From assembly GCA_018819265.1 (NCBI GenBank), contig JAHJQI010000029.1:1-64000 (forward strand): a DNA stretch of 64,000 nucleotides, written 5' to 3'. The DNA is from Alphaproteobacteria bacterium (lineage in GTDB: Bacteria > Pseudomonadota > Alphaproteobacteria > Rhizobiales > Hyphomicrobiaceae). Of this stretch, positions 50,137 to 61,242 are shown piece after piece. A program made the position numbers and the translations under genes. Within the stretch, counting starts at the first letter, position 1; each line of letters begins with the position of its first letter. The notes under the pieces are model-generated. The model saw only the letters and a list, made by a program, of their open reading frames with translations. It had not been told where the DNA came from and ran no database searches.

Positions 50137-51141
50137 ATGTCGGTAAACGCCGGTACAGTTAAGACACCTCATGCAGCCCCCCGGCCCGGTCTCAATATCC
50201 TGCTCGCCGCGCCGCGCGGCTTCTGCGCTGGCGTCGATCGAGCCATCAGAATCGTCGAGCTTGCGCTCGAGAAGTTCGGCAGTCCGGTCTATGTCCGGCA
50301 TGAGATCGTACACAACCGATTTGTCGTTGATTCTCTGCGCGCCAAAGGTGCCGTTTTTGTGGACGAGCTGGATGAGATCCCCGATACCGACCAGCCTGTG
50401 ATCTTTTCGGCACACGGGGTTGCGAAGTCGGTTCCCGCAGCCGCCAAATCCCGCAACATGTTCGTCCTGGACGCCACCTGTCCGCTGGTTTTCAAGGTCC
50501 ACTTCGAGGCCGTCCGCCACCATGAGGCCGGTCGCGAGGTGATCCTTATCGGCCACGACGGCCATCCCGAAGTTGTCGGCACCATGGGCCAGCTGCCTGC
50601 CGGTGCCGTCCACCTGGTGGAAACCGTCGAAGACGTCGCCGCCTTCGTGCCGCGCGATGCCGGCAAGCTTGCCTTCACCACCCAGACGACCTTGTCGGTC
50701 GACGACACGGCCGCGATTGTCGAAGCCCTGAAAGACCGCTTTCCCGAAATCGTCGGCCCGCACAAGCAGGACATCTGCTACGCAACAACCAACCGTCAGG
50801 CGGCGGTCAAGGACATCGCCTCCCGCTGCGATCTGCTCCTCGTCGTCGGCGCTCCGAACTCGTCGAATTCCCTTCGCCTCGTCGAGGTCGCTGAGCGCGG
50901 CGGCTGTCCCTCCGGCCATCTGGTCCAGCGCGCCGCCGATATTCCCTGGCACTTGGTCCCGGCGGACAACGGCACCGTCGGCATCACGGCGGGAGCCTCC
51001 GCCCCCGAAGTCCTCGTCGACGAAATCCTGGAAGCACTCGGTGAACGTTACGCGACAGATATCGAACGCGTCACGACGGCCGAAGAAAACGTCGCCTTCA
51101 ATATCCCCCGCGCCTTGCGCAGCGATACCGCCCCGGCATGA
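50137..51141 (+). CDS. ispH: 4-hydroxy-3-methylbut-2-enyl diphosphate reductase
   Basis: [51 protein letters not shown]. Confidence 0.96.
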   Translation: MSVNAGTVKTPHAAPRPGLNILLAAPRGFCAGVDRAIRIVELALEKFGSPVYVRHEIVHNRFVVDSLRAKGAVFVDELDEIPDTDQPVIFSAHGVAKSVPAAAKSRNMFVLDATCPLVFKVHFEAVRHHEAGREVILIGHDGHPEVVGTMGQLPAGAVHLVETVEDVAAFVPRDAGKLAFTTQTTLSVDDTAAIVEALKDRFPEIVGPHKQDICYATTNRQAAVKDIASRCDLLLVVGAPNSSNSLRLVEVAERGGCPSGHLVQRAADIPWHLVPADNGTVGITAGASAPEVLVDEILEALGERYATDIERVTTAEENVAFNIPRALRSDTAPA

Positions 51142-51256
51142 TCGCGATGCCGACCGCCTGCAAAGCTGCCCGCCTCCAAGACTTGCCGCCATTAAACCCG
51201 CCGGCTTGCAAACCCATATGACGCAACCCACCCGATCGAAGAGCAACGAGCCCGCC

Positions 51257-52225
51257 ATGGCCGTCTACACCGAAGTCAACGACGAAGATCTCGCACGGTT
51301 TCTGGAACTCTATGAGATCGGCCAACTGCTGTCGTTCAAGGGCATTGCGGAAGGCGTCGAGAACACCAACTACATGCTGCACACGACGTCGGGCAGTTTC
51401 ATCCTGACGCTCTATGAGAAGCGCGTCGAGACCGCCGACCTGCCGTTTTTCCTCGGCCTGATGGAACATCTCTTTGAGCGCGGCGTATCCTGTCCGCTGC
51501 CCGTGCGCGACAAGGCAGGCAACAACCTCAACCAATTGAGCGGGCGTACCGCGGCTCTCATCACGTTTCTCGAAGGCTTTTGCATCAAGCGCCCGCAGCC
51601 GGCCCATTGCGCCGAACTCGGCCGAATGCTGGCCCGCTTTCATCTCGCCGGTCGCGACTTTGAACTGACCCGCCAGAACGCCCTCGGACCCGCCGGATGG
51701 GCGCCGCTTTTTTCGAGCTTCGCCGACGAGGCCGACACCATCGCAACCGGCCTGCGTGACGAGATCGCTGGCGAAATCGACTGGCTTTCTGCCAACTGGC
51801 CGCAAGGACTGCCCGAAGGCGTCCTTCACGCCGACCTGTTTCCAGACAACGTCTTCTTCATCGGCGACAAGCTCTCCGGCGTCATCGACTTCTATTTCGC
51901 CTGCAACGACGTCCTCAGCTACGACATCGCCATATGTCTCAACGCCTGGTGCTTCGAGGAAAACTACTCCTTCAACGCCACCAAGGCGCGCGCGCTGCTG
52001 AAGGCCTACAGCGAGGTGCGTCCGCTGACACAAGCCGAATGCGGCGCCCTGCCGGTCTTTGCCCGCGGTGCAGCGCTGCGTTTTCTGCTGACCCGCTGTT
52101 TCGACTGGCTCAACACACCGCCTGGCGCCATCCTCAAGCCGCACGATCCGCTGGCTTATCTGCGCCGGCTGCGATTCCACCAGCGCGTTTCTTCGATCGC
52201 CGAATACGGCTATGACACGCCGTAG
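51257..52225 (+). CDS. thrB: homoserine kinase
   Basis: [54 protein letters not shown]. Confidence 0.94.
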   Translation: MAVYTEVNDEDLARFLELYEIGQLLSFKGIAEGVENTNYMLHTTSGSFILTLYEKRVETADLPFFLGLMEHLFERGVSCPLPVRDKAGNNLNQLSGRTAALITFLEGFCIKRPQPAHCAELGRMLARFHLAGRDFELTRQNALGPAGWAPLFSSFADEADTIATGLRDEIAGEIDWLSANWPQGLPEGVLHADLFPDNVFFIGDKLSGVIDFYFACNDVLSYDIAICLNAWCFEENYSFNATKARALLKAYSEVRPLTQAECGALPVFARGAALRFLLTRCFDWLNTPPGAILKPHDPLAYLRRLRFHQRVSSIAEYGYDTP

Positions 52226-52286
52226 CCGCAAGCTGGCATCAGACACCAGGCGCAGCAGCGATTTATCAGGATTGAACCGAGACCGC

Positions 52287-52793
52287 ATGCCAACCACCAG
52301 CGCCGCCCCGCCGCCAGACAGGCCCCCGGAAGGTCGCCGGGAAAGGCCCCCAGAATTGCCCCAAGTCACGGTCTATACCGACGGCGCCTGTTCTGGAAAC
52401 CCAGGGCCCGGCGGCTGGGGCGCGATATTGATGTCGGGAAGCCACCGCAAGGAACTGAGCGGCGGCGAGGCACTGACGACCAACAACAAGATGGAGCTGA
52501 CCGCGGCCATAGAGGCGCTTGCCGCCCTCAAGCGGAAAAGCAAGGTCGACCTGCACACGGATTCCACCTACGTGCAGAACGGGATTTTGAAATGGATCCA
52601 TGGCTGGAAGAAGAACGGCTGGCGCACCGCCGACCGCAAGCCCGTCAAGAATGCCGAACTCTGGCAGCGCCTCGATGAACTTCGCACCCGCCATGAGGTC
52701 GAGTGGCACTGGGTCAGAGGCCATGCCGGCCACATCGAAAACGAGCGCGCCGACGAACTCGCCCGCGAGGGCATGGCTCCGTTCAAAATCTGA
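52287..52793 (+). CDS. rnhA: ribonuclease HI
   Basis: [57 protein letters not shown]. Confidence 0.95.
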   Translation: MPTTSAAPPPDRPPEGRRERPPELPQVTVYTDGACSGNPGPGGWGAILMSGSHRKELSGGEALTTNNKMELTAAIEALAALKRKSKVDLHTDSTYVQNGILKWIHGWKKNGWRTADRKPVKNAELWQRLDELRTRHEVEWHWVRGHAGHIENERADELAREGMAPFKI

Positions 52794-52832
52794 TTTGCCA
52801 CGCCAGCTCGCCCCGGCAATTGCACCGTAAGC

Positions 52833-53999
52833 CTAAGCAGCCGGCACTCCATCAATTCGCTGACCGCCTTGCGGCATGCCCGTCGGTGATGAGCGCCGAT
52901 AAGGCAACCGCGCCCACGACGGCCGCTGATAGAGATAGCGAAGTGGTGTCCGCCGCAAAACCTCATGGACGACCAGCGGGCAGATGACCGCCGTCAGCCA
53001 CACGATCAGAGATGCGAGGCCGGTATCCGTGACCACCCCGGTCTTGGCGAGTACGACGCGCGTCAGCGCCATCGGGATCATGAACGAGATGTAGAGAACG
53101 ATCGAGTTCTTGCCGCAGTAGCGGATGCCATGGGCGACATCGAACTTCGCCATGAGGCTCGCCGCCACGACGACGGCAACGGCCCCGGCGAGCCCGAGCA
53201 ACAGCGAGACCAGCGGCATCTGCGCCATTGAAGCCGTTTCCGTCCCAGGCATCGGCGTAAACACGGCGATCCCGTTCGCCACCGCCCACGCCACGAACGC
53301 CCACGACGAAATCGCAACGTTCTCCCCCGCCCACCGGGCGATGGCGAAGACATGCGGCGCCAGGAGATAGCCGGCGAGGAAGAAGACGTAATAGTGCGCG
53401 CCATACTGGTCGATTGCGCTCCAGCCGGTGTGCACCGGAACGATCTGCAACAGCGCCGCCGCGCACAGCAGCACGGATCCCGGAACCCGGTGCAGGAGCT
53501 TCGTGACAATGAACATCAGCGGCAGCACATAGATGAACCACAGCGGCGCATAGGGGTTCACCAGCGCTTCGAGGAACTGGCCGGCGAAACTGCCGGCGCT
53601 CAGCCCGCCTTCGGCTGCCAGCCTGAGCGGCATCTGGATCGCCAGCCACAGAACGTAGAAGTAGGCGAAATGGACGAGTTTCGTGTCGAGGTAGTGCAGC
53701 CACCCGCGCCCGATTGCCAGCGACAGGAACAGCCCCGACAGGAGAAAGAAGTCCGGCATCCGGAACGGCGTCGCATAGGCAACGAGCCAATGCACGAAGC
53801 CTTCCGGTGCAAGTCCGCGCTCGGCGAAGGCTTCCCCGACCCCGAGCGTCGAATGCATCATCACGACCATGATGATGCAGATGCCCTTGGCATAGTCGAA
53901 CCAGGCAATGCGCTCGCTGACGTGTTGCGTCGGGCGCGCATGCGTCGCTTTTGGAAACCGCTTCGCTATTGGGGATTGGACTGTCTTAAATCGGGACAT
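52833..53999 (-). CDS. acyltransferase 3 family membrane protein
   Basis: RIAWFDYAKGICIIMVVMMHSTLGVGEAF and multiple TM segments. Confidence 0.83.
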   Translation of the reverse strand: MSRFKTVQSPIAKRFPKATHARPTQHVSERIAWFDYAKGICIIMVVMMHSTLGVGEAFAERGLAPEGFVHWLVAYATPFRMPDFFLLSGLFLSLAIGRGWLHYLDTKLVHFAYFYVLWLAIQMPLRLAAEGGLSAGSFAGQFLEALVNPYAPLWFIYVLPLMFIVTKLLHRVPGSVLLCAAALLQIVPVHTGWSAIDQYGAHYYVFFLAGYLLAPHVFAIARWAGENVAISSWAFVAWAVANGIAVFTPMPGTETASMAQMPLVSLLLGLAGAVAVVVAASLMAKFDVAHGIRYCGKNSIVLYISFMIPMALTRVVLAKTGVVTDTGLASLIVWLTAVICPLVVHEVLRRTPLRYLYQRPSWARLPYRRSSPTGMPQGGQRIDGVPAA

Positions 54000-54209
54000 G
54001 GAGTTTAGCCGCCGCTGAAACCTGAAGGATCAGCCCGCAGCGATGCAGCAGGTGTGCCATCCCAATGCGCATGACGGCTTTGTGATGATCACCATACCTT
54101 CCAGCCCCGATCCGCGCTGGTGCAACGAGTCGCGGCGACACGGACTTGCACTCGCTGGCGCATGGCATTAGCGAGGATATCAAACCGTGGAGCAAGGAGA
54201 TTTGAGACC

Positions 54210-54497
54210 ATGGCGGATCCGAAGGACACCAATCAAACGATTGCCGACCTCAAGCGCGAGATTGCCGAACTCTCTGGCCTGTCGCTCGCAACCGGGGTCA
54301 TTCTCACGCAACTTCTGCAGAAAATCTGCATGCGCGAAATGAACCCGCAAGGTGCCGCCACCCAGATCATCGAAAACGCCCGCAAAGGTATCGAAGGGTT
54401 TACCAGGGAGCACGGCGCCGACCCGGTCATGACCGAGCGCGCGCTCAAGGCCGTCGAGCAGTACGAAGAACAGATCCGCTCCGTCCTGCGGGTGTGA
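54210..54497 (+). CDS. hypothetical protein
   Basis: MADPKDTNQTIADLKREIAELSGLSLATGVILTQLLQ... Confidence 0.55.
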   Translation: MADPKDTNQTIADLKREIAELSGLSLATGVILTQLLQKICMREMNPQGAATQIIENARKGIEGFTREHGADPVMTERALKAVEQYEEQIRSVLRV

Positions 54498-54594
54498 TGG
54501 CGCTCGCCAGCACGCCGAACGTCATCTTGAAGCGCATGACGCTCGATCAGACACCGCGAGGCCGGCCCAACGGACCGGCCTCACAATGCTTCGA

Positions 54595-55092
54595 TCAGAT
54601 CGTGTCGCCGATCATCGAGCACAGCGTTTCCGCACTCGACTTGTCGTGCACGGGCGGAGCATCGTCGATGTTGAGCACCTTGACGACGCCGTCGTCCACC
54701 AGCATCGAATAGCGCTTGGAGCGCACCCCAAGGCCGCGGCCGGTAAGGTCGATCTCAAGGCCCGTCGCCTTGGCGAATTCGGCGTCGCCGTCGGCCAGCA
54801 TTTCCACCTTGCCGGCGGCGCCGGTGTCCTTGCCCCACTGGTCCATCACGAACGCGTCGTTGACCGCCGTGCAGCACACGGCGTCCACTCCCTTGCCCTT
54901 GATTTCATCGAGCCGCTGAAGAAATCCCGGCATGTGCTTTTGATGGCATGTCGGGGTGTAGGCGCCGGGCACCGCGAAGAGGGCAACCTTGCGGCCCGAG
55001 AAGATTTCGGCGGTGGTCTTCGCCTGCGGACCTTCCGGCCCCATGACGAAGAATTTGGCTTCGGGCAGCCGGTCGCCGACGCTGATGGTCAT
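54595..55092 (-). CDS. peroxiredoxin (Prx5-like)
   Basis: GDRLPEAKFFVMGPEG...KVALFAVPGAYTPTCHQKHMPGFLQR. Confidence 0.92.
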   Translation of the reverse strand: MTISVGDRLPEAKFFVMGPEGPQAKTTAEIFSGRKVALFAVPGAYTPTCHQKHMPGFLQRLDEIKGKGVDAVCCTAVNDAFVMDQWGKDTGAAGKVEMLADGDAEFAKATGLEIDLTGRGLGVRSKRYSMLVDDGVVKVLNIDDAPPVHDKSSAETLCSMIGDTI

Positions 55093-55240
55093 CGTTCGCT
55101 CCTTGGTTGGGTTGTTGTTTTCTCGATTGAATGTGCACGTGTTCGCACGTTTGGCCTGCAACTTGCCACCACGTTGAACGCCGCGCCAGCAGTTTTGGTT
55201 TCAAAAGGATCGAGGAGCCGGCCTGCGACTCCCGTCCGCG

Positions 55241-56221
55241 CTATTTCAAGACGAGTTCGCGCTCCGACTGGCCGTCCGCGCCAACCAGCGTCAGCCTTAT
55301 CGTCTTGCCCTTGAGATCCTCGAAATCGAGCGTCTGCGTCAGGTCGATCTCGAAGCGGCTGGAACCGCCCACCTTCCCCGCGCCTTCAACCCGACGCGGC
55401 ATCGGCAGAAAGAGGCCACCGGGAGCTTCGGCGAAAACATCGCCCATGTCAGGACTTGCACCGAAATCGATGTCGAGCACCACGCGCGGGGCCTTCCCGG
55501 CCAGAACGATTTCGTGACCGGTAAGTTCCGGATCGCCCGGCTGCTTCTGCGCACTTTTGCGCGGCGCCTGATCGAGCGCATTCTTCAGTCCTTCAGGCAT
55601 GTCTTGGGCACCGCTTTGCGGCACGTCGAGCGCAAGACGCGCTTCGGCGGGAATGCAGATATCGCGGCAGACGCCGAACGCGAATTCGAGCGCCAGTTCG
55701 ACCGGCTTGCTCGCATCCGCCGGCGTCACGATCACCGGAAGGACAACGTTGTCCTTGTAGCCGATCGAATCCCCGGCCGCGTCCGTCAGCCTTTTCGGCG
55801 CCGGAAAGACCACCTTCGCATCGGCAACGTTCTTCGATTTGGACCAGTCGAAATCGGGCGGTACTCCGCCCGCCTCACCCGGAGACCGCCAGTAGGTCTT
55901 CCACCCCGGCTGCAAATCGATCTCGACACCGGCAATGATCGCCGCTGGCTTGCCCGGAACGGCCTGACTGTCCCGGCCCGCAATCATCCGCACCCGCGAA
56001 GCGTGCCCGTCGACCCACTCGCTCGTCAAATCGCCCGCGGCTGCCTGCGCCAGCACGGGCACCGCAGGCACACCGGCAAGTACGGCAGAAATGGCCACCG
56101 CCGCACCGGCCGCCCAGTGTTTCCAGGCATTCGAGTGAATTTTTGCGCGTTCCAAACCTGCACGTCCTGTAATTTTGCCTAATTTGATGCCAGTGCTTGG
56201 TCTAACCGGTTTTGCATCCAT
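55241..56221 (-). CDS. DsbD N-terminal-domain-like (thiol:disulfide interchange) protein
   Basis: VEIDLQPGWKTYWRSPGEAGGVPPDFDWSKSKN; FAFGVCRDICIPAEARL. Confidence 0.82.
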   Translation of the reverse strand: MDAKPVRPSTGIKLGKITGRAGLERAKIHSNAWKHWAAGAAVAISAVLAGVPAVPVLAQAAAGDLTSEWVDGHASRVRMIAGRDSQAVPGKPAAIIAGVEIDLQPGWKTYWRSPGEAGGVPPDFDWSKSKNVADAKVVFPAPKRLTDAAGDSIGYKDNVVLPVIVTPADASKPVELALEFAFGVCRDICIPAEARLALDVPQSGAQDMPEGLKNALDQAPRKSAQKQPGDPELTGHEIVLAGKAPRVVLDIDFGASPDMGDVFAEAPGGLFLPMPRRVEGAGKVGGSSRFEIDLTQTLDFEDLKGKTIRLTLVGADGQSERELVLK

Positions 56222-56317
56222 CGCAAATCACGTGTCAATGAAGTGGCGTGAGGGCGCGCCATCCGGCAAACAGAACCATCTTCACAACACCAGCCCCACA
56301 ACGCTAATCTGATCCCC

Positions 56318-56938
56318 ATGAGCAAGAGATTGAAAATGAGCGGCAAAGGCTCTTCCTATCTGAACGGGCAGCTATTGATCGCCATGCCGAGCATGACGGA
56401 CCCGCGCTTTGCCCGCTCGGTGATCTATATGTGTGCGCACTCCGAAGATGGCGCCATGGGGCTCATCATCAATCAGACGGCAAAGAACATATCCTTTACG
56501 GATCTGCTCGACCGGCTGGAAATCTATCCCGACGACACCGACGATGAGGAAGACTTCGACGACCTTCCGGACGTTCCCATTCACGTTGGCGGGCCGGTCG
56601 AAACCGGGCGCGGCTTTGTCCTTCACACAGCCGACTATTTCGTCAAGGATACGACCCTTAAGATCCAGAATGGGATTTGCCTGACCGCGACCTTGGAAAT
56701 CCTGAAGGCAATCGCCTCGGGCTACGGCCCCGACCAGGCAATTCTGGCGCTCGGATATGCCGGCTGGTCGCCAGGTCAGCTTGAAAGCGAAATCCAGGCA
56801 AACGGCTGGCTCAACTGCCCGGCAACCGCCGATGTCGTTTTTGCCGACGGCAGGGCCGAGTCCGACAAATACGCATTGGCGCTCGCCACGATGGGAATCG
56901 ACCCCTCCCACCTCGTCGCCGACGCCGGCCACGCCTGA
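56318..56938 (+). CDS. YqgE/AlgH family protein
   Basis: [55 protein letters not shown]. Confidence 0.92.
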   Translation: MSKRLKMSGKGSSYLNGQLLIAMPSMTDPRFARSVIYMCAHSEDGAMGLIINQTAKNISFTDLLDRLEIYPDDTDDEEDFDDLPDVPIHVGGPVETGRGFVLHTADYFVKDTTLKIQNGICLTATLEILKAIASGYGPDQAILALGYAGWSPGQLESEIQANGWLNCPATADVVFADGRAESDKYALALATMGIDPSHLVADAGHA

Positions 56939-57016
56939 GCGCTCGCCCGCTGGACCGCTTCGCGAAGCGCGGCTGCGAATTCCATGAAAAGCCAACCCGC
57001 CCTGATCTCGGGCGCT

Positions 57017-60000
57017 TCAGCCCTTGTCGCGCTTCTTTGCCGTCGGCACGCCGTCTTCGCCCGGACGCGCGGCCCTTCGCGATGCGTCGGAACCGCCCGG
57101 ACGCGCCGCTGTCTTGCCCGCCAGCCGCGCGAGACTTGCGGCGATGCCGGGCGGCAGGTGACCGTAAGGATCGCCGCCGGATGCGCCGGTTTCCGCATTG
57201 CTGCCGTTGCCACCACCACCACCTGGCGGCGGCAGGCCGCCATTCGCGGGCATGAGGACATCCTGCCGGCCCCCCGGCGGGAACGGCAGGCCCGGCTTCG
57301 CGATATGGGTCGGTTCGGAAACCCTGCTGCGTGATTGCGCGGATGGTGCGCCGGCGGGTCCCGGCGGCGGCTTCGCCTCGGGGAACGGGAAAGGCGCAGC
57401 CGCGGTTTTTGCTGCAGGGACAGCTGGTGGCGTAGCCGTTGACGGGGGTGCCGTACCATTGTTGCCCGACCCGTGAGCGGAAGGCGGCCGACCGCCACCC
57501 GCCTTAGGCACCGGCGGCGGATTATCTGCCTGTGGCTGCGCCGGAGCGGAGTTCCGGCTGGCTTGTTTGCCCGATAGAGGCGCGGAGGTTGAAAGACGCA
57601 CCGTCGGATCGCGGTCTTCGCTGACCGCCAGTGGCGGTGGATTCGGCGGAGGAATTGGCGAAAGCGGCGGTGGCCCGGACCCTGCGAACTTCGCCGCAGC
57701 CGGTTGCTGGTGGGGTTGTGGACGCGCCGTTGGCGGCAGGGACGGCGGCTTGGCCGGCTCTCTCCAGTTCGCCTGGCCATTCGGGATGTTCGCCGGGTGG
57801 GCCTGCTGCGGCAAATGCGGCGGAACATTCAAGGGCGGCGCATTTACCGGCGGCATCTGCCCAGGCCTCGTCGCAGGATCCCTTTTCGGCGGCGGACGCT
57901 GCGTCCGTTCGATTGGCCGGACCGTTATATTCGGCAGGTTGGCGATGGCGCGGCGGGCATCCCTGAATGCATCATCCGAACCCGGACGCAGGTGTCGGCC
58001 GGCACCCTCCGGGATCGCCGGAGGCGATGGCGGCACCGCTCCCTCACGGCCAGCAACCGGTGTCTCCACAGGCGGCATGCGGCCGTTGCCGCGTTGCCGC
58101 CGACCTTGACCCGCCGCCTGTTCCGAAGCTGCATTGGGCCTGTCTTCGTTGGCTGCAACTGGTTGCTCGACCCGCCGGCCCTTCTTCGCTTTCTTCGGCC
58201 TTGTGCGGAACAGGCCCGGAGCTTCGAGCTTGCGTTCGGATTTGGCGATCAGGCGCACAAGATCGGCGATCTCTGACCCGGGCATCGGCTCGCCGTAATA
58301 AAGGCCCTGCCCGTATTCGCAGCCAATGGCACGCAGGAACACGACGTCCTCTTCGATCTCGACGCCTTCCGCCAGCACTTTCTTTCCAAGTTCGTGCGCC
58401 AGCGATGCCACCGAGCGGACAACCGCCCCTCCTTCGCCCTCTCCCGCCGTACCTGCCTGCACGATGGCCTTGTCGATCTTGATGGTATCGATGGGGAAGC
58501 GCTGCAGATAGACGACCGAAGAGAAGCCCGCGCCGAACTCATCGAGGACGATCTCCGCGCCGCCGCTGGAAAGGACGCGCATCATCTCGATGGCGCGCTC
58601 GGGGTTCTCCATCGCCAGCGCTTCGGTCACTTCAAGCCGGATGCATTTTGCCGGAACGATGTCGCGATTGAGGATCTGCCGCCACTCCTCGATCACTTCG
58701 GGTTTGAACAACTGGCTATTCGACAGATTGATGCTGACGAACAACGGAGCTTCGGCGCGTGGCAGCAGCGTTTGCCACGACTTTGCGGCTTCCAGAGCCT
58801 GCGTCAGCAGCACCTGTCCCACCTTGCGGATCAGATCGCTCTTCTCGGCGGTCTCGACGATATAGCTGTGCATGACGGATTTGAAGCGCGGATGCTCCCA
58901 GCGCAGCACGGCTTCGAAGCCGGCAAGTTCTTCTGTCGGAAGGTACACGATCGGCTGGAAGTAGACCTGCAGCGCGCCCTGTTCGATGGCCTTGCGCAGT
59001 TCCTGTTCTTCGAGCGGCAGCCCGGCAGCCTCGGTGCGCATTTCCGGCTGGTAGATCTCGATCCGGTCGGCGCCCTTGCGCTTGGCCCGGTACATCGCGA
59101 TTTCCGCGCCCTTCAGGAGTTCGTCCGGGGTTGAGCCGTCGCCTTCGTAGACAGCGATGCCAAGCGACCCCGTCAGCACCACGTCCTGCCCGGCGATGTT
59201 GATCGGCGAGCGCAGCGAGCGGCGCACACGCTCGGCAAGTGCGGCCAGCTCGCGCGGGTCCTGCGCATTCAGCAGCAGCATGGCGAATTGATCGCCGCCG
59301 ATGCGCGCCAGCGTGTCGTTGGTCTCCAGGTGACGCTTCAAACGCCGCGCAATGGTGAGCAGCAGACTATCCGCGACCTGCAATCCAAGGTTCGCGTTGA
59401 TGGCCCTGAAGCGGTCGAGATCGATAAAGATGATGGTCGGCCGGACATTGTCTTCGAGCTTTGCACGCTGACTGGCAACCGCCAGCCGGTCGAGAAAGAT
59501 CTCCTTGTTGGGAAGGTTCGTTATGCGGCAGCTCACGGCATCGTGGACCAGCCGCTCGTGCGTCCGCTTCGGATCCGTGATGTCGCGCAAGAGACCGACG
59601 CAGCGCACGTTTCGACGGTCCGTGCTTTCGACGCTCGCCGCTTCGAGTTCATACCAGCGGTAGCCGTTATCGGAATGGCGCAGGCGGAACTCGATGCGCA
59701 TGCGCCCGCCGGAGCGTTCCTGGATCGACCAAAGCACCAGCCGGAACCGGTCGCGGTCGCCTTGATGCACGTGCTGCAGGAACTCCTCCACCTTGGTCGA
59801 GAGTTCGCCGTGATTGAGTCCCAGCTGCGCTTCGAGTACCGGACTGACCTTGATCTCGTCGCGCCGCGCGCTCCATTCCCAGGTCGCGGCGCCGACGCCA
59901 TCGACGGCCAGCGCTCTCAGCTGCTGCTCATCCGGCGCCGAACCGTATGCCGGCTCCATGGAGCGGAACGCGAACTGCGTCACCGTAAAACCGATCAGAA

Positions 60001-61240
60001 CGACGATCAGCACCAGGCCCGCAGCAAGCCCGGCGACGACGATATCCCCCGACATCCGTCCGGTCAGTGTGACGGCGGTCGCAAAAACCCAGACGATGAA
60101 CAACAGCCATGTCGGAATGAGCGACATCGCCCGGTCCTGGCCGCGGACGGCAAGCAAAAGGATGATCGCCGCACCGGCTCCGCCGATCAGCAGGAAGGAA
60201 AGCCGCGCGAACGTCGCCGACAGGCGCGGGTCGATGACGGCAACGGCAATCAGCGCAAGTTGCGCGAGTATCCATACGCCGAACAGCATGCGCACGAGGC
60301 CATGCCCCAGCCGCAACCGCAAGAAGGTGTAGAGGAAAATGACGAGACTGGCGGCGATCGAGGCTTCGCCTGCCGCTCGATAGACGGCGTTATCCTCCGG
60401 TCGCAGGTTGAACAGCCTGTGGAAGAAACCGAAGTCGACGCACAGGTAGACGAGCACGCACCACGCAACGAGCGCCGCGGTGGGGAAGATCGCCTTGTGG
60501 TTGGCCGCGAAGATGGCCGTCAGGAAGATCGCCATCAGGCCGGTCAGTCCGAGCAGCGTGCCGTTGAACAACTGCCGCTCGCGCACCTTCAACTCATAGG
60601 CCAGCGGCTTCCACAGGAAGATCCGCGAAAACCGTTCGGACGAAAGTTCCGCGACGAATGTAATCGTCTGGCCCGGCTCAAGTGTGATGCGGAAGACGTC
60701 CGCACGGTCGCTCTGTACCCGTTCGGGCACGAAACCGATCGACGGCGTCACGGCAGCGATCCGGCTTGCGTCGAGATCGGGCCAGACCCCGCCTGAGGCG
60801 ACGCTGTTGTAGCGATCGGCCGTCAGCCAGTGCTCGATGTGCCGGTCCGTGCGGTTTGAAAGGGCGAAGACGATCCAGTTGGGGTTGGTCCCAGGCGTCA
60901 CCGCCTTGACGTCCATGCGCCCGACGACGCCGTCGAGACCGGCCGCCGTCTCGACCTGCAGGCTGTCGCCGCGATTGTCGTAGATCTCGCCGCGATTGGT
61001 GATTTCGATCCGGTCGGTGCGCGGGTCTACGGCGATCGGCTCGAGCGCCATGGCGGGGCTCAGCCTTATCAACGAGCCGAGTGCAACCATGGCGAATAGA
61101 ATTGCAGCGCGCGCCGGAAGACACGCGGGAGCCCCCACCCAACACGACTTTAGGAAGTGTTGGTGGAAACAAGCCCAACACGACTTCAGGAAGTGTTGTT
61201 CAAAACAGGTCCGTCCAAGCGCCCTGTCCGTGCGAACCAT
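57017..61240 (-). CDS. 7TM/PAS/GGDEF/EAL cyclic-di-GMP protein with long Pro-rich C-terminal tail (start uncertain)
   Basis: GGDEF-like RIGGDQFAMLLL; FEAVLRWEHP (EAL-like); DEFGAGFSSVVYLQRFPIDTIKIDKAIV; about 330-aa Pro-rich tail. Confidence 0.88.
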   Translation of the reverse strand: MVRTDRALGRTCFEQHFLKSCWACFHQHFLKSCWVGAPACLPARAAILFAMVALGSLIRLSPAMALEPIAVDPRTDRIEITNRGEIYDNRGDSLQVETAAGLDGVVGRMDVKAVTPGTNPNWIVFALSNRTDRHIEHWLTADRYNSVASGGVWPDLDASRIAAVTPSIGFVPERVQSDRADVFRITLEPGQTITFVAELSSERFSRIFLWKPLAYELKVRERQLFNGTLLGLTGLMAIFLTAIFAANHKAIFPTAALVAWCVLVYLCVDFGFFHRLFNLRPEDNAVYRAAGEASIAASLVIFLYTFLRLRLGHGLVRMLFGVWILAQLALIAVAVIDPRLSATFARLSFLLIGGAGAAIILLLAVRGQDRAMSLIPTWLLFIVWVFATAVTLTGRMSGDIVVAGLAAGLVLIVVLIGFTVTQFAFRSMEPAYGSAPDEQQLRALAVDGVGAATWEWSARRDEIKVSPVLEAQLGLNHGELSTKVEEFLQHVHQGDRDRFRLVLWSIQERSGGRMRIEFRLRHSDNGYRWYELEAASVESTDRRNVRCVGLLRDITDPKRTHERLVHDAVSCRITNLPNKEIFLDRLAVASQRAKLEDNVRPTIIFIDLDRFRAINANLGLQVADSLLLTIARRLKRHLETNDTLARIGGDQFAMLLLNAQDPRELAALAERVRRSLRSPINIAGQDVVLTGSLGIAVYEGDGSTPDELLKGAEIAMYRAKRKGADRIEIYQPEMRTEAAGLPLEEQELRKAIEQGALQVYFQPIVYLPTEELAGFEAVLRWEHPRFKSVMHSYIVETAEKSDLIRKVGQVLLTQALEAAKSWQTLLPRAEAPLFVSINLSNSQLFKPEVIEEWRQILNRDIVPAKCIRLEVTEALAMENPERAIEMMRVLSSGGAEIVLDEFGAGFSSVVYLQRFPIDTIKIDKAIVQAGTAGEGEGGAVVRSVASLAHELGKKVLAEGVEIEEDVVFLRAIGCEYGQGLYYGEPMPGSEIADLVRLIAKSERKLEAPGLFRTRPKKAKKGRRVEQPVAANEDRPNAASEQAAGQGRRQRGNGRMPPVETPVAGREGAVPPSPPAIPEGAGRHLRPGSDDAFRDARRAIANLPNITVRPIERTQRPPPKRDPATRPGQMPPVNAPPLNVPPHLPQQAHPANIPNGQANWREPAKPPSLPPTARPQPHQQPAAAKFAGSGPPPLSPIPPPNPPPLAVSEDRDPTVRLSTSAPLSGKQASRNSAPAQPQADNPPPVPKAGGGRPPSAHGSGNNGTAPPSTATPPAVPAAKTAAAPFPFPEAKPPPGPAGAPSAQSRSRVSEPTHIAKPGLPFPPGGRQDVLMPANGGLPPPGGGGGNGSNAETGASGGDPYGHLPPGIAASLARLAGKTAARPGGSDASRRAARPGEDGVPTAKKRDKG
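61138..61199. repeat. two CAACAC/GTGTTG-type palindromes, 36 bp apart, in frame at the N-terminus of the GGDEF/EAL gene
   Basis: CCCAACACGACTTTAGGAAGTGTTGG and CCCAACACGACTTCAGGAAGTGTTG; encodes QHFLKSCW twice. Confidence 0.85.
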
Positions 61241-61242
61241 GG

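Noticed and set aside
59288-60796. 502-aa + strand ORF opposite the GGDEF/EAL gene
   Set aside because: Antisense shadow ORF; composition unlike a protein (Arg/Asp/His-rich) and the opposite strand encodes recognisable domains.
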